Assembly: GCF_009828585.1 (NCBI RefSeq) | Contig: NZ_WSRZ01000013.1 | Location: 1-64,000, forward strand | Length of the DNA: 64,000 bases | Direction: 5' to 3' | Source of the DNA: Shewanella litoralis | Lineage (GTDB): Bacteria; Pseudomonadota; Gammaproteobacteria; Enterobacterales; Shewanellaceae | Shown: positions 38,054 through 51,081 of the stretch, piece after piece | How the letters are laid out: every line of letters starts with the position of its first letter | Position numbering within the stretch: position 1 is the first letter of the stretch | Translations under genes and position numbers: made by a program | Notes under the pieces: generated by a model | Told to the model about the DNA's origin: nothing | The model's database searches: none | What the model saw: only the letters and a program-made list of their open reading frames with translations

Positions 38054-38128
38054 TGGGGTATCGCCAAGCGGTAAGGCACCGGGTTTTGATCTCGGCATCC
38101 CCAGGTTCGAATCCTGGTACCCCAGCCA
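38054..38128 (+). tRNA. tRNA-Gln (anticodon TTG), copy 3
   Basis: A 75-base tRNA of the same type as the other two Gln copies, but with GC-richer stems (acceptor TGGGGTA/TACCCCA, anticodon stem CCGGG). Last tRNA of the cluster, followed by a terminator. Confidence 0.95.
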
Positions 38129-38135
38129 TATTCTG

Positions 38136-38163
38136 AAAAGCCCGTCTTTATGACGGGCTTTTT
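38136..38163 (+). terminator. Terminator of the tRNA cluster
   Basis: An 11-base-pair stem AAAAGCCCGTC / GACGGGCTTTT with loop TTTAT, followed by T, 8 bases after the last tRNA. Confidence 0.9.
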
Positions 38164-38316
38164 GCATTGTCTTTTTGATATTTTTTTTCTCGCACCATTA
38201 TGATCGATTGCCTTTTCCTATTAACACAATTGATTCTATCCATTATCTATCTTTGTAACAGTTCTTTAGACTTGCCTTATACAGTCAATAATCAATAATC
38301 AAGTATCAGGTTAATT

Positions 38317-39342
38317 ATGAACAGCCACCTCAACCCACCTTTCACTTCTTCACAGCAAGCATCAGAGCCAATGACGGCGTTAATTGCTGAGGGTGGCGGT
38401 CAGCGCGGTATTTTTACTGCAGGGGTACTTGATGCATGGTTAGACGCTGAATATGATCCTTTCGATCTGTTTATTGGCACCTCAGCGGGTTCGCAAAATC
38501 TCACCAGTTTTTTATCAAGACAAAAGGGTTACGCTAAACGCTTAATCCGTGGTTTGTCACGTCACAAACGTTTCTATCAACTTGGAAGAGGGCTTGTTGG
38601 TGGTCATGTGGTGGATTTAGATTGGTACTTTGATCAAACCAGCCGTGGCAGCTTTGCGTTAGATTTTTCCGCTGCGGCAAAAACATTGGGTCAAAGGCAA
38701 TTATTGATCACAGCAACGAATGCAAGAGATCGTCAAGGATACTTTTTAAGCCCAAGCGAAGATTCAGGCCATTGGCGCGAGCTGTTAAAAGCATCGAGTG
38801 CATTACCGTTTCTTTATAAGCAGGGCGTTAAGTTAACGCCCTGGTTGGCGTCAAATGCGGCGAATCAATCTGATGAGCTGCCACAGCCAATGCAAGAAGA
38901 CTTCTTTTTAGATGGTGGTTTAGCGGCTCCTTTACCTGTACGAGAAGCATATGAGCGTGGTGCGCGTAAAATTGTGGTGATCCGCACGGTAAATGCAGAC
39001 TTTCAGGCACAATCGGCTTGGGTACATAAACTCAAATCGTGGATTTGTGTCTCGGGGTATTGCCCTAAAACCATAGATTATTTAGTACAACATGAACAAG
39101 CATATCAAGAGGAGCTAGCGTTTATGGCTAATCCGCCAGCTGATGTCGAAATTGTACAAATTTTTGCTGATGATACTTTGCAAAGTAAATTGCTAGGCAG
39201 TACCGATGCTGATTTACGTCAAGATTATCGTACAGGCATTGCTGCTGGAAATGCATTTTTACAACGAGGCCATGAAGATAACGTGACGCCAGCCGCTTTT
39301 AATGTTCAACATGGAATGCAATCGCAGGCGCTGTCGGCGTAA
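38317..39342 (+). CDS. Patatin-like phospholipase
   Basis: A 341-residue serine lipase-type protein. The oxyanion loop GGGQRG (26-31), nucleophile elbow GTSAG (Ser56) and the catalytic DGG (Asp199) complete the patatin Ser-Asp dyad. No signal peptide is visible, so it is likely cytoplasmic, similar to E. coli YjjU-type proteins. The substrate is unknown. It stands alone between the tRNA cluster and the convergent prs, sharing a bidirectional terminator. Confidence 0.88.
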   Translation: MNSHLNPPFTSSQQASEPMTALIAEGGGQRGIFTAGVLDAWLDAEYDPFDLFIGTSAGSQNLTSFLSRQKGYAKRLIRGLSRHKRFYQLGRGLVGGHVVDLDWYFDQTSRGSFALDFSAAAKTLGQRQLLITATNARDRQGYFLSPSEDSGHWRELLKASSALPFLYKQGVKLTPWLASNAANQSDELPQPMQEDFFLDGGLAAPLPVREAYERGARKIVVIRTVNADFQAQSAWVHKLKSWICVSGYCPKTIDYLVQHEQAYQEELAFMANPPADVEIVQIFADDTLQSKLLGSTDADLRQDYRTGIAAGNAFLQRGHEDNVTPAAFNVQHGMQSQALSA

Positions 39343-39361
39343 TAGGGATGATAAAGACAAC

Positions 39362-39388
39362 AAAAAACGCACTCGATGAGTGCGTTTT
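39362..39388. terminator. Bidirectional terminator between the patatin gene and prs
   Basis: A perfect stem AAAACGCACTC / GAGTGCGTTTT with loop GAT, located between convergent stops at 39342 and 39414. Confidence 0.92.
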
Positions 39389-39413
39389 AGTATGCAACTA
39401 ATTAAAGCAAATA

Positions 39414-40361
39414 TTAGTGGCGGAACATCGCAGAGATAGACTCTTCATTGCTCACACGACGAATAGCTTCAGCAAGTACAGCTGACATAGTCAATTGAGT
39501 CACTTTAGCCACTTTAAGCATTTCTGGGCTTAACGGTACAGTATCGGTTACGATAACTTCATCGATAACAGAGTTAGCAATGTTTTCTGCCGCGTTACCT
39601 GAAAATACTGGGTGAGTAGCATAAGCAAACACGCGGTTTGCGCCGTGTTCTTTTAATGCTTCAGCCGCTTTACATAAGGTGCCACCCGTGTCGATCATGT
39701 CATCAACAATGATGCAATCACGGCCTTGTACGTCACCAATAATATGCATAACCTGGGCAACGTTTGCTTGCGGACGGCGTTTATCGATAATCGCAAGGTC
39801 TGAATCATCTAATAACTTGGCAACCGCACGAGCACGCACAACACCACCGATGTCAGGAGAAACCACTACTGGGTTTTCAAGCTTTTTAGCCAGCATGTCT
39901 TCAAGTAACACTGGGCTGCCGAATACGTTGTCGACTGGTACGTCGAAGAAGCCTTGAATTTGCTCTGCGTGGAGATCGCAGGTTAATACGCGGTCAACAC
40001 CAACGCTAGACAAAAAGTCAGCAACCACTTTAGCGGTAATCGGTACACGGGCACTGCGTACACGACGGTCTTGACGAGCATAACCGAAGTAAGGGATAAC
40101 GGCAGTAATACGACCAGCAGACGCACGACGAAGTGCATCAACCATTACAATAAGCTCCATGAGGTTATCGTTGGTTGGTGCGCAAGTAGATTGAATGATA
40201 AATACATCCGCACCACGTACATTTTCGTTTATTTGAACACTGATTTCACCGTCGCTGAAACGGCCTACAACTGCGTCGCCAAGTTTGCAAAATAAACGTT
40301 CGGCAATCTTGTTGGCTAGATTTGGGGTAGCGTTACCAGCAAAGAGCTTGATGTCGGGCAC
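39414..40361 (-). CDS. prs: Ribose-phosphate pyrophosphokinase
   Basis: A 315-residue enzyme making PRPP from ribose 5-phosphate and [12 protein letters not shown] (ATP site), [15 protein letters not shown], and the PRPP-binding loop [11 protein letters not shown] are all present; length equals that of E. coli. It lies downstream of ispE with a 90-base gap, the lolB-ispE-prs order of E. coli. Confidence 0.98.
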   Translation of the reverse strand: MPDIKLFAGNATPNLANKIAERLFCKLGDAVVGRFSDGEISVQINENVRGADVFIIQSTCAPTNDNLMELIVMVDALRRASAGRITAVIPYFGYARQDRRVRSARVPITAKVVADFLSSVGVDRVLTCDLHAEQIQGFFDVPVDNVFGSPVLLEDMLAKKLENPVVVSPDIGGVVRARAVAKLLDDSDLAIIDKRRPQANVAQVMHIIGDVQGRDCIIVDDMIDTGGTLCKAAEALKEHGANRVFAYATHPVFSGNAAENIANSVIDEVIVTDTVPLSPEMLKVAKVTQLTMSAVLAEAIRRVSNEESISAMFRH

Positions 40362-40452
40362 TTTATGAACCTCAGGTGTTTGCTTTACTATTAAAGGCTA
40401 GATCAATTTTACGTGTTGTCACTCAAAACTGACCCAGAAGAAAAATATGTTG

Positions 40453-41325
40453 TTAGAGCTGCTCAAGCCGCGTTAATAACGGTGACTTATTCATCCCTTT
40501 TGCGACAAACCCTTGCATGTCGGCCGGTAATTCGGCTAAAGCACCTAGGGCTTGCTGCGAATGTGTAAATTCCCCGAACACGCATGCACCTGTTCCGGTC
40601 ATTCTCGACGGCGCATATTCTACCAGCCAGCTTAAGGCATTGGCAACTTGAGGGTACTTAGTTGTGACGAGTTTTTGACAATCATTGCTCCACTTTTGGT
40701 TCAATAAACTGTCCATGTCTAGTTTTGGTGTGTTTCGCGGTAAGCTCGGGTCTTGGAAAATCTCTTTCGTCGACACGTGTACATTAGGCACGATAACAAG
40801 GTACCAGGGCTCATTGGGTTGAACATTAATGAGTTGCTCTCCGACACCTTCAGCAAAAGCAGATAAACCATTAATAAAAACAGGTACATCCGCGCCAAGT
40901 GCGAGCCCTATTTCAGCCAGTTTTGACTGTGAAACATTGGTATTCCAAAGGGCATTAAGAGCCACTAATGTGGTAGCCGCATCCGATGAGCCGCCACCTA
41001 AACCGCCACCCATAGGCAGCAATTTGTTTAACCAAATGTGCGCGCCACCTTTATATTGGGTATAACGTTTTAGTGATTTTGCGGCTCTAAGAATTAAGTT
41101 ATCGCTGTCTGCGACAGCATCACCCAGATTTGAGTGTAAAACCAAATCAGCTGATTCTGTCACATGGAAATCGAGATAATCACAATGATCAATAAACTGA
41201 AATAAGGTTTGCAGCTCATGGTAACCATCTGGGCGCTGGCCAGTTACGTGTAAAAAGAGATTGAGCTTTGCTGGCGCGGGCCAACTCTTTGAGGCGATTG
41301 ATTGAAATGAACTGGTTGATTTCAT
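40453..41325 (-). CDS. ispE: 4-diphosphocytidyl-2-C-methylerythritol kinase IspE
   Basis: A 290-residue GHMP kinase of the MEP isoprenoid pathway. [27 protein letters not shown] marks the substrate site and [17 protein letters not shown] the ATP loop. The ATG at 41325 fits the family; the longer frame to 41361 would overlap the region between the genes without need. It follows lolB by about 40 bases. Confidence 0.96.
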   Translation of the reverse strand: MKSTSSFQSIASKSWPAPAKLNLFLHVTGQRPDGYHELQTLFQFIDHCDYLDFHVTESADLVLHSNLGDAVADSDNLILRAAKSLKRYTQYKGGAHIWLNKLLPMGGGLGGGSSDAATTLVALNALWNTNVSQSKLAEIGLALGADVPVFINGLSAFAEGVGEQLINVQPNEPWYLVIVPNVHVSTKEIFQDPSLPRNTPKLDMDSLLNQKWSNDCQKLVTTKYPQVANALSWLVEYAPSRMTGTGACVFGEFTHSQQALGALAELPADMQGFVAKGMNKSPLLTRLEQL

Positions 41326-41365
41326 GTTGTCACTACCTTGTTGATAGATCAATTTACCCAAGTCA

Positions 41366-41977
41366 TTATTGGGCTTTGAACTGTACAGCTGTCCATTGGT
41401 TACTTTGAATCTTTATTTGCACATCGTCACGTTCAATCTTTAATAACTTCGGCACCATCGCACCACTTTGTTGTTGCCAGCTCATAAAAGTCACATGCCA
41501 ATCGGATTGTGGGTCGCTGCTTATTAATTGCTTAATCGTACCATCAGAATGATAGCTTACAATATTATCATTGCTGCCCGTTTGCCCTGTGATCCATAGT
41601 GGTAGGCTGTCTAATGGAATTGACCAACCACTAATACCGGTTAATAAGTCTTGGGCATTGCTGTCATGATAAGTTTTTCCGTCAACGTCTAACGTCGCCA
41701 TGCCTTGATTTGTTGTCAGTGTTAACACTGTCGTACCCAATACCGTGGTAAGACGTAGATCGTTTTCGGCTGGTTGATGCAACCAATAAAGGTTGGTGCT
41801 GAATTTATCATCCGCGGTTTTAACGGCAATTTTACCTTGAAGCTCCCACGATTTTGCTTGCGAGGCCTGGCTGACGTCTATAGGGTTAAATTGCTCAGAC
41901 GGCGTGATAGTACAGCCTGTTAGTAATAACAGAGTGAAAATTACAGAGGTATGAAACGCTGATACTGATAAACGCAA
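41366..41977 (-). CDS. lolB: Outer-membrane lipoprotein receptor LolB
   Basis: A 203-residue lipoprotein: lipobox LLTGC (Cys22), then the LolB fold with [23 protein letters not shown] and the lipid-binding barrel. It receives lipoproteins from LolA and inserts them in the outer membrane. The start appears to be TTG at 41977, with AGG 7 bases ahead; no ATG is available before the signal peptide. It is divergent from hemA. Confidence 0.92.
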   Translation of the reverse strand: MRLSVSAFHTSVIFTLLLLTGCTITPSEQFNPIDVSQASQAKSWELQGKIAVKTADDKFSTNLYWLHQPAENDLRLTTVLGTTVLTLTTNQGMATLDVDGKTYHDSNAQDLLTGISGWSIPLDSLPLWITGQTGSNDNIVSYHSDGTIKQLISSDPQSDWHVTFMSWQQQSGAMVPKLLKIERDDVQIKIQSNQWTAVQFKAQ

Positions 41978-42214
41978 TGGCTTGCCTAACAGTTGCTGAA
42001 GATGGGCCTTATGATACTGGGCTTAGGCTATGATGTAAAAATGCTTTTCCAAAATTAATGTGATTTTAATCTAACGCATAAGACAATGGCCTTATATCTA
42101 AGAAATAAAAATTTAGACATTTATTCGGTTTTGTTAAGCCAATTGTGTTTTTAGTTGGTTCAATTCAGTAGAATAGCCTAATTAACGTCACCGAAAAGAA
42201 CTTGATACAGTCAA

Positions 42215-43465
42215 ATGAGCCTAGTAGCAATCGGGATAAACCATAAAACCGCCACGGTAGATTTGCGTGAAAAAGTCGCTTTCTCTCCAGACCGCATTCA
42301 TGACGCCATGAAAAGCTTGGCGAGTCGCACTCGTACGGGTGAGGCTGTGATTGTGTCTACCTGTAATCGCACTGAACTGTACTGTAATAATGCTGACAAA
42401 CACGACATTATTGAGTGGTTAGAAGAGTATCATCAGCTGAATCATGATGATTTAATGCCCTGCATATACGCCTACGAAGAACAGGTCGCCGTAAAGCATT
42501 TAATGCGCGTGGCATCTGGATTAGATTCGTTAGTGTTAGGCGAACCGCAGATTTTAGGTCAAGTGAAACAAGCTTTTGTCAAAGCCAAAGAAGCGGGCAC
42601 TACCGCCGCGACCATTGACCGCTTATTTCAAAATACCTTCTCTGTTGCCAAAAAAGTACGCACCGATACCGAAATTGGTGCCGCGGCTGTGTCGGTAGCG
42701 TTTGCTGCCGTGAGTATGGCAAAGCATATTTTCTCCACGCTGAGCACCACCAAAGTATTGCTCATTGGCGCAGGTGAGACCATCGAACTGGTCGCCAAGC
42801 ACCTTAAAGACAATGGGGTTGCGTCAATGGTCGTGGCCAATCGAACCATTGAACGAGCCCAGGCCATGTGCGAAGAGTTCAATGCCACTGCCATTACCTT
42901 GCAACAAATACCAGACTTTCTCGCTAAAGCCGATATCGTGATATCCTCTACGGCAAGTCCTTTACCGATTTTAGGTAAAGGAATGGTCGAAAAAGCATTA
43001 AAACAGCGTCGCCATCAGCCGATGCTGTTAGTCGATATTGCAGTTCCGAGAGATATTGAAGCAGAAGTCGGTGAGTTAGACGACGCATTCCTTTATACTG
43101 TCGACGATCTGCATAGCATTATTGAACAGAACATGGCTTCACGTAAGGAAGCCGCCGAGCAAGCAGAATTAATTACTGAAGATCAATCGCACTTATTTAT
43201 GGAGTGGATTCGATCTTTAGAGTCAGTCGACAGTATTCGCGAATATCGCAGCCAGAGCTTGGCGATTAAAGACGAGTTAGTTGAGCGAGCCTTGAACAAG
43301 TTGTCTCAAGGCGGTGATAGTGAGCAAGTGATAATCGAGTTAGCTAATAGGTTAACCAATCGCTTAATTCACGCCCCCACACAATCGCTAACCTCTGCCA
43401 GTCGTCAAGGTGATTTGAATACAGTAGGCCTATTAAGAACTGCGCTTGGTTTAGATAAAAACTAA
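42215..43465 (+). CDS. hemA: Glutamyl-tRNA reductase HemA
   Basis: A 416-residue NADPH-dependent enzyme of the C5 pathway to heme. The nucleophile Cys50 is in [10 protein letters not shown]; the dinucleotide fold [17 protein letters not shown] starts near residue 185; a dimerisation helix domain is C-terminal. It starts hemA-prfA-prmC-sirB2-sirB1, 14 bases before prfA. Confidence 0.97.
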   Translation: MSLVAIGINHKTATVDLREKVAFSPDRIHDAMKSLASRTRTGEAVIVSTCNRTELYCNNADKHDIIEWLEEYHQLNHDDLMPCIYAYEEQVAVKHLMRVASGLDSLVLGEPQILGQVKQAFVKAKEAGTTAATIDRLFQNTFSVAKKVRTDTEIGAAAVSVAFAAVSMAKHIFSTLSTTKVLLIGAGETIELVAKHLKDNGVASMVVANRTIERAQAMCEEFNATAITLQQIPDFLAKADIVISSTASPLPILGKGMVEKALKQRRHQPMLLVDIAVPRDIEAEVGELDDAFLYTVDDLHSIIEQNMASRKEAAEQAELITEDQSHLFMEWIRSLESVDSIREYRSQSLAIKDELVERALNKLSQGGDSEQVIIELANRLTNRLIHAPTQSLTSASRQGDLNTVGLLRTALGLDKN

Positions 43466-43479
43466 GGTTAGCGAGCTAA

Positions 43480-44565
43480 ATGAAAGAATCCGTTATCCGC
43501 AAGCTAGAAGGCTTGCTTGAGCGTAATGAAGAAGTATTGGCATTACTAAGTGATGCAAGCGTGATTGCGGATCAAGACCGCTTCCGTGCGTTATCAAAAG
43601 AATACTCACAACTTGAAGATGTTGTGAGTAGTTTTAAGGCATTTCAACAAGCTCAGAAAGATTTTGAATACGCCAAAGAAATGCTTGAAGAAGACGATGC
43701 TGACATGCGCGAAATGGCGCAAGAAGAGTATAAACATTCAAAACACACCCTAGAAACACTCGAAGACGAGTTACAAATTCTATTATTACCCACAGATCCT
43801 AACGACGACACTAACGCGTTTTTAGAGATCCGTGCCGGTGCTGGTGGCGATGAAGCGGCTATTTTTGCTGGCGACTTGTACCGTATGTATTCACGCTTTT
43901 GTGAAGCCAACCGCTGGCAAATGGAAGTCATGAACCTTAACGAAGGTGAACATGGCGGCTTTAAAGAAATTATTGTTAAAGTGAGCGGCGACGGTGCCTA
44001 CGGTAAACTAAAGTTTGAGTCTGGCGGACATCGAGTTCAACGTGTACCAGAAACTGAATCTCAAGGCCGTGTCCACACATCTGCATGTACGGTAGTGGTA
44101 CTTCACGAAGTGCCTGAAGCTGAAGCGATTTCAATTAACCCTGCCGACCTTAAGGTTGATACTTTCCGTGCATCAGGTGCGGGTGGTCAGCACGTTAACA
44201 AAACCGACTCAGCGATCCGTATTACCCATATTCCATCAGGCATTATTGTAGAATGTCAGGATCAGCGTTCACAACATAAAAACCGCGCCCAAGCGATGAG
44301 TGTGTTGGCTGCGCGTATTCAGGCGGTCGAAGATGAAAAACGTCGTAGTGCTGAAGAAACAACACGTCGTAGTCTGGTTGCCAGTGGTGATCGTTCAGAG
44401 CGCATCAGAACGTATAACTACCCACAAGGCCGTGTGAGCGATCATCGTATTAACTTAACCTTATATCGCTTAAATGAAGTGATGGAAGGTGACTTAAACG
44501 CGTTACTTGATCCTATCATGCAAGAACATCAAGCAGACATGCTTGCCGCTCTCGCCGACGAATAA
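43480..44565 (+). CDS. prfA: Peptide chain release factor 1
   Basis: A 361-residue class I release factor. The GGQ motif lies in [16 protein letters not shown] near residue 235, target of PrmC methylation. The tripeptide P-x-T region reads [13 protein letters not shown]. It lies between hemA and its modifying enzyme prmC. Confidence 0.98.
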   Translation: MKESVIRKLEGLLERNEEVLALLSDASVIADQDRFRALSKEYSQLEDVVSSFKAFQQAQKDFEYAKEMLEEDDADMREMAQEEYKHSKHTLETLEDELQILLLPTDPNDDTNAFLEIRAGAGGDEAAIFAGDLYRMYSRFCEANRWQMEVMNLNEGEHGGFKEIIVKVSGDGAYGKLKFESGGHRVQRVPETESQGRVHTSACTVVVLHEVPEAEAISINPADLKVDTFRASGAGGQHVNKTDSAIRITHIPSGIIVECQDQRSQHKNRAQAMSVLAARIQAVEDEKRRSAEETTRRSLVASGDRSERIRTYNYPQGRVSDHRINLTLYRLNEVMEGDLNALLDPIMQEHQADMLAALADE

Positions 44566-44574
44566 GGAGTGAAC

Positions 44575-45429
44575 TTGCCTCAGTCTTCGTATTCAACTAT
44601 CGCTGAAGCCCTGCAATGGGCTTACTCGCAATTAGCGGCAACCTCAGAATCTGCACACGTAGATGCTGAGGTGTTGTTATTGCATTGTTTGAATAAAAAC
44701 CGCAGCTTTTTATATACCTGGCCTGAAAGGCAACTCACGAGCGATCAGTTTAAAGCATTTAGCCAAATGGTGGCTAAACGTCAAAGTGGTTCACCTGTAG
44801 CGCACATTATTGGTGAGCGTGAGTTTTGGTCATTGCCTTTTATTGTTAATGATTCAACCCTCATCCCTAGACCTGACACTGAAATTTTAGTTGAAACTGC
44901 GCTCAATTTAACCGTGCGTCATAACGCTAAAGTATTGGACTTAGGAACCGGCACTGGCGCTATTGCTTTGTCTTTAGCCTCTGAGCGGCCTAAATGGCGT
45001 ATTACCGCCATCGACAATGTGCCTGGGGCTGTTGAGTTAGCCAAAGCGAATCGGGCTAACTTGAATTTACCTGATGTTGAAATTATTCAATCTAACTGGT
45101 TTTCATCGGTTGAACATCGCGACTTTGACTTAATTGTGTCAAATCCACCGTACATTGATGAAACCGATGAACATCTCAACATGGGCGATGTTCGCTTTGA
45201 GCCACAAAGTGCACTCACTGCCGCTGATGAAGGTTACGCAGATTTATTCCACATTGCCGATATTGCACGTTCACACTTATTAGCGGGTGGTTATTTATTG
45301 CTTGAGCATGGCTATGAGCAGGCCATCAAAGTTCGTGAAAAACTCATCGAGTTAGGCTATCAAAATGTCGCGACCGTGCGCGATTTTGGCAGTAATGATC
45401 GTTGTACCTTAGGCCAATGGGTCGATTAG
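44575..45429 (+). CDS. prmC: Release-factor glutamine methyltransferase PrmC
   Basis: A 284-residue SAM methyltransferase modifying the Gln of GGQ in RF1 and RF2. SAM loop VLDLGTGTGAIALSLA and catalytic NPPY (SNPPYIDET) are clear. Two starts compete: GTG at 44569, which overlaps the AGGAG site and so could not use it, and TTG at 44575, spaced 5 bases from it; the latter is chosen. Confidence 0.94.
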   Translation: MPQSSYSTIAEALQWAYSQLAATSESAHVDAEVLLLHCLNKNRSFLYTWPERQLTSDQFKAFSQMVAKRQSGSPVAHIIGEREFWSLPFIVNDSTLIPRPDTEILVETALNLTVRHNAKVLDLGTGTGAIALSLASERPKWRITAIDNVPGAVELAKANRANLNLPDVEIIQSNWFSSVEHRDFDLIVSNPPYIDETDEHLNMGDVRFEPQSALTAADEGYADLFHIADIARSHLLAGGYLLLEHGYEQAIKVREKLIELGYQNVATVRDFGSNDRCTLGQWVD

Positions 45430-45548
45430 TTATTCTACACTTGCGGTGAATCTTCCTTTAGCATCCTTAACGACCATGATATTGGTATCCGTTAGGCTGT
45501 TCGAGTACACTAGCCGCGATTTTATTTATTATCTTAAGAGACTTATTA

Positions 45549-45944
45549 ATGGAAACATTTTACAGTTTATATCCAGCGGTAAAACACTCTCACATGCTGT
45601 TAGTCGCATTAAGTGTCACCTTTTTTATTGTGCGTTTTGTGCTGCATCTACGTCAGTCTCCTATTATGGAGAAAAAGTTTGTCAAAGTAGCGCCTCATGT
45701 CATTGATACTTTTTTACTGCTGTCTGGTTTTACGCTTTGCTTTATGATCAAGCAGTATCCGTTTGTCGACCCATGGATGACCGAAAAAATCATCTGTGTG
45801 GTGGCGTATATTGCATTAGGCATTATGGCGCTTAAATCTAACCGTAATAAGCTGTTTAAGTTTTTTGCTTTTATCGGTGCGATAGGTTGGGTAGTGTTAG
45901 CGGCCAAGCTAGCTCATTTTAAACAAGTCGTATTCGTGGGTTAA
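45549..45944 (+). CDS. sirB2: SirB2-family membrane protein
   Basis: A 131-residue protein with four hydrophobic helices, starting METFYSLYPAVKHSHMLLV as in SirB2/YchQ relatives. Function is unknown; in many Gammaproteobacteria it lies between prmC and sirB1, as here. AAGAGA precedes the ATG by 8 bases. Confidence 0.9.
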   Translation: METFYSLYPAVKHSHMLLVALSVTFFIVRFVLHLRQSPIMEKKFVKVAPHVIDTFLLLSGFTLCFMIKQYPFVDPWMTEKIICVVAYIALGIMALKSNRNKLFKFFAFIGAIGWVVLAAKLAHFKQVVFVG

Positions 45945-45953
45945 TTGGTTTTA

Positions 45954-46742
45954 ATGGCAAAATATCTTCTTAACGATGCAGTTTCGATCCCTGAAACTGC
46001 ATTTGAGCTTTCTGAACACCTTGGTTTTTCAACGTCTAAACCTGCTATGTGGGCTTGGTATGAAATGTCAGGGGCGGTACTCAGCCATTACGTGGTTGAC
46101 CAACAGACCCGTTTACAAGGTTTGTTTAATTGGTTTTACAAAGACTTAGGCTTTTGTGCCCGTGACAATTACTTTAGTGTTGAAGCAGCCGACTTAAGCT
46201 ACTGCGTGTTAAAGCGTCAGGGTAATAGCACGACGCTCTCAATACTGTTGATTTTATTGGCCAAACAACTTGATTTGAAATTAGAGGCTATATTACTCCC
46301 AGGTAATACGGTATTGAAAAGTCAGGTCAATGATGTGATTAAATATCACGACCCATTAACCGGCAAAGAGCTAGGCCGCCATCAATTACACGCGTTAGTA
46401 CGGGGTGAAATGGGCAATGCGGCAAAGTTAAAGCCCAGTCATTTAAAACCTGCCACCTTAAAGCGTTTAATTAGCCGTATGCTGCATGAGCTAAAGGCGG
46501 GTTGCATTGTGAATCAAAAATTTGAGTCAGCAATGGAGTGTTGTAATTTGTTATTGCAATGGCACCCAGACGATGTGCACTTAAACCGTGAACGGGCGTT
46601 TATTGCCCAGCAGTTAGGGTGCATTAAAGTGGCCATGTCTGACTTGCAACATTTTATTGATTTAAGCCCGCACGACCCGGTCACTGAGCTGGTTAAGATT
46701 CAGTTAAAAGAGTTGAGTCAACATACGCAGGTTTATCATTAA
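45954..46742 (+). CDS. sirB1: SirB1-family protein (transglutaminase-like with TPR)
   Basis: A 262-residue soluble protein. The N-terminal half resembles a transglutaminase-like fold (the usual catalytic Cys block reads LKRQGNSTTLSILLILLA, without Cys, as in other SirB1 proteins), the C-terminal half is a TPR-like repeat (ESAMECCNLLLQWHPDD). The ATG at 45954 is used; the in-frame TTG at 45945 is less likely. Function is unknown. Confidence 0.9.
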   Translation: MAKYLLNDAVSIPETAFELSEHLGFSTSKPAMWAWYEMSGAVLSHYVVDQQTRLQGLFNWFYKDLGFCARDNYFSVEAADLSYCVLKRQGNSTTLSILLILLAKQLDLKLEAILLPGNTVLKSQVNDVIKYHDPLTGKELGRHQLHALVRGEMGNAAKLKPSHLKPATLKRLISRMLHELKAGCIVNQKFESAMECCNLLLQWHPDDVHLNRERAFIAQQLGCIKVAMSDLQHFIDLSPHDPVTELVKIQLKELSQHTQVYH

Positions 46743-46768
46743 GTGCAGTGAATTAACTGCACTGTTTT
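46742..46768 (+). terminator. Terminator after sirB1
   Basis: AGTGCAGT / ACTGCACT stem with a 6-base loop, then GTTTT, overlapping the sirB1 stop codon. It closes the hemA operon and sets the following gene apart. Confidence 0.75.
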
Positions 46769-46900
46769 ACGGGTAACACAGCGTCAAATAAGAATAGGCT
46801 ATAAAAGCCAGTATCAATCAACGTTAACGCATAGTTAATGATTTAACGTAATGAAAAATATAACTATTATAAATATTGCTTTTGCAAGGGAGAATACCGC

Positions 46901-49017
<2,117 letters not shown>

Positions 49018-49125
49018 ACATGGCGCGATTAGATGCCGAACGGCAGGTAAGTTGATTTTTAATCAATTTGACATACTTTGAGTGTCTTTTACTCACCGTA
49101 AACAGTAATCTAATTACCCTTGTAT

Positions 49126-49158
49126 AAGCCCTGACTTTTTACAAAGTTGGGGCTTTTG
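49126..49158 (+). terminator. Terminator after kdsA
   Basis: AAGCCC / GGGCTT outer stem with inner ACTTT / AAAGT pair, followed by TTTTG; ends about 15 bases before the next start codon. Confidence 0.75.
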
Positions 49159-49172
49159 TCTTTCTGGATGTA

Positions 49173-50048
49173 ATGATGTGGATTTTATTTACTTTCCTTG
49201 CAGCATTTATGCAGGCATGGCGTAATGCCTTTCAAAGTAAGCTGAGTAAAGAGGTCAGCGTTGCTGGCGTTACGTTAGCTCGCTTCATTTGGGCTGGGCC
49301 GATAGCCGCCGTGTATTTGTTTAGTTTGCATCAATACCAACCCGCAACGATGCCAGATTTTGGCGCGACATTTTGGGGATTTGTCATTGGCGCCTCATCT
49401 ATGCAAATACTCGCTACAGGCCTAATGGTTAAGTTGTTCAAAATGCAAAACTTTGCCATTGGAGCTGGGCTAGCAAAGAGTGAAGCGCTCGTTGCAGCGA
49501 TCCTAGGGGTATTTTTCTTTGGGACTCAGTTGTCACTACTTGGTTGGACTGGTGTTGTGGTCGGCGGCATTGCGATAATGCTGCTCAGCAGTAAACAAGG
49601 ATTCAAACAGTTATCACTCAAAACCGTATTATTAGGCTTGGCCTGTGGCAGTGCGTTTGCGTTAACATCTTTGTGGGTGCGCGAAGCGAGTTTAACCCTA
49701 CAAGGACCGTTTACTCACCGAGCAGCCTGGGTGTTGCTGTGGGTTATTAGTATTCAAACAATTGTGCTGATTGCTTATTTGTTAGCAAAAGATAAATCAA
49801 CGCTCGCCGCGCTGTGGCAAAGGCCTGCACTCACATTATCGATAAGCGTCACCAGTTGTATTGGCTCAATTGGTTGGTTTAGTGCAATGTCGTTACAAGC
49901 TGTGCCCTATGTCAAAACACTGGGGCAAGTGGAAGTGTTTTTTACGCTGATTATTGCGGCGTTTTGGCTTAAGGATAAAGTAAAAATCAACGATGTTGCA
50001 GGTTTGGTGCTTATTGCAGTCGCCGCTATTTTAGTGATGTGGAGTTAA
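49173..50048 (+). CDS. EamA-family (DMT) transporter
   Basis: A 291-residue membrane protein with about ten helices in two EamA repeats (residues about 3-135 and 150-290). Typical end-of-repeat sequences ILGVFFFGTQLSLLGWTGVVVGG and AAFWLKDKVKINDVAGLVLIAVA occur in both halves. Such proteins export metabolites or amino acids; the substrate cannot be told. Two tandem ATGs are possible starts. Confidence 0.88.
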   Translation: MMWILFTFLAAFMQAWRNAFQSKLSKEVSVAGVTLARFIWAGPIAAVYLFSLHQYQPATMPDFGATFWGFVIGASSMQILATGLMVKLFKMQNFAIGAGLAKSEALVAAILGVFFFGTQLSLLGWTGVVVGGIAIMLLSSKQGFKQLSLKTVLLGLACGSAFALTSLWVREASLTLQGPFTHRAAWVLLWVISIQTIVLIAYLLAKDKSTLAALWQRPALTLSISVTSCIGSIGWFSAMSLQAVPYVKTLGQVEVFFTLIIAAFWLKDKVKINDVAGLVLIAVAAILVMWS

Positions 50049-50096
50049 TGACGACATCAGATAAATAGCTATAGATGAAGCCTGGCTAAGGTGAGC

Positions 50097-51059
50097 TTAA
50101 AGCCGATTAAGTTGTAAAACTTGCTCGAGTAGCTGTTGATTATGCGGGGCTGCCAACCTGTGCAGTTGTGCCTGCTGGCAAATATAGCCATTAATGTAGT
50201 TGATTTCAGTGGCTCGATGATGGGCCACATCTTGATACATCGAAGAGAAGTTGGCCGCTGTGAGTTTAATGACCTGATACACTCTGGTGCTGATCAAGGC
50301 GGGATCTAACTCAATCCCATCCCATTTCGCGACATTGACTAATTCGTCAATAATTGCCGTAATTTGTTGTCGATATTCATCATTGGCTAATTGACCATTG
50401 GCACAATGATACAGCGCCGTTAACGGGTTTATGACCGCATTAATTGCCAGCTTTTGCCATAATACCGCTAATACCGGTTGATGCCATTCAAGCGCTTGAT
50501 TATCTTGATGTAATTTATCAATACGTGCTTTAAGCTCTGAGGTTAATTTACAGCCACAATAATAGCCCAGTTGAGTGACACCAAATCCGGTATGTTTTAC
50601 ATGCCACTGGCTGATTTTTAATGCCGCTTGTGATGTCGTGCCCAGTGTTAAGCCTTGGCCTGGATGTTGTGCTAGCGCCTCAGCAACCACTAAATGCGGC
50701 CCTAAACCATTGTGCAATAATACAATATGGCACTGCGGTGATAATTTATTAAGCAGTGGCAGCAGGGCGGTTGCAACTTGATACGCTTTAACGCACACCA
50801 ATAATAAATTGACCTCAGCAAGGCCAGGATCATTGGTGCCTAATATCAAAGTATCCTTGCTATGGATGAGCCCACTATGGTCGGTAAACTGTAATTGTTG
50901 CTGCTGAGTATCTGTCTGGCGGCTGATTAACGCTATGCTGTTAACTGATTGCTCATTGCTCTGGCAAAGCTGGTGATACATTAACTGCCCAATTGCGCCC
51001 GCGCCCAGGATGGCGATATTGGGCGAGTTGGATGGTATTGTTAATGTATTTGCCATCAT
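50097..51059 (-). CDS. panE: 2-dehydropantoate 2-reductase
   Basis: A 320-residue ketopantoate reductase of pantothenate synthesis. The Rossmann fold starts NIAILGAGAIGQLMYHQL; the catalytic Lys lies in VLWQKLAINAVINPLTAL, and the C-terminal domain has SSMYQDVAHHRATEINYINGY. It is followed leftward by the convergent EamA gene and lies 22 bases after the VanZ-like gene. Confidence 0.93.
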   Translation of the reverse strand: MMANTLTIPSNSPNIAILGAGAIGQLMYHQLCQSNEQSVNSIALISRQTDTQQQQLQFTDHSGLIHSKDTLILGTNDPGLAEVNLLLVCVKAYQVATALLPLLNKLSPQCHIVLLHNGLGPHLVVAEALAQHPGQGLTLGTTSQAALKISQWHVKHTGFGVTQLGYYCGCKLTSELKARIDKLHQDNQALEWHQPVLAVLWQKLAINAVINPLTALYHCANGQLANDEYRQQITAIIDELVNVAKWDGIELDPALISTRVYQVIKLTAANFSSMYQDVAHHRATEINYINGYICQQAQLHRLAAPHNQQLLEQVLQLNRL

Positions 51060-51081
51060 CAGGCCTTATAGTGATGCGTAA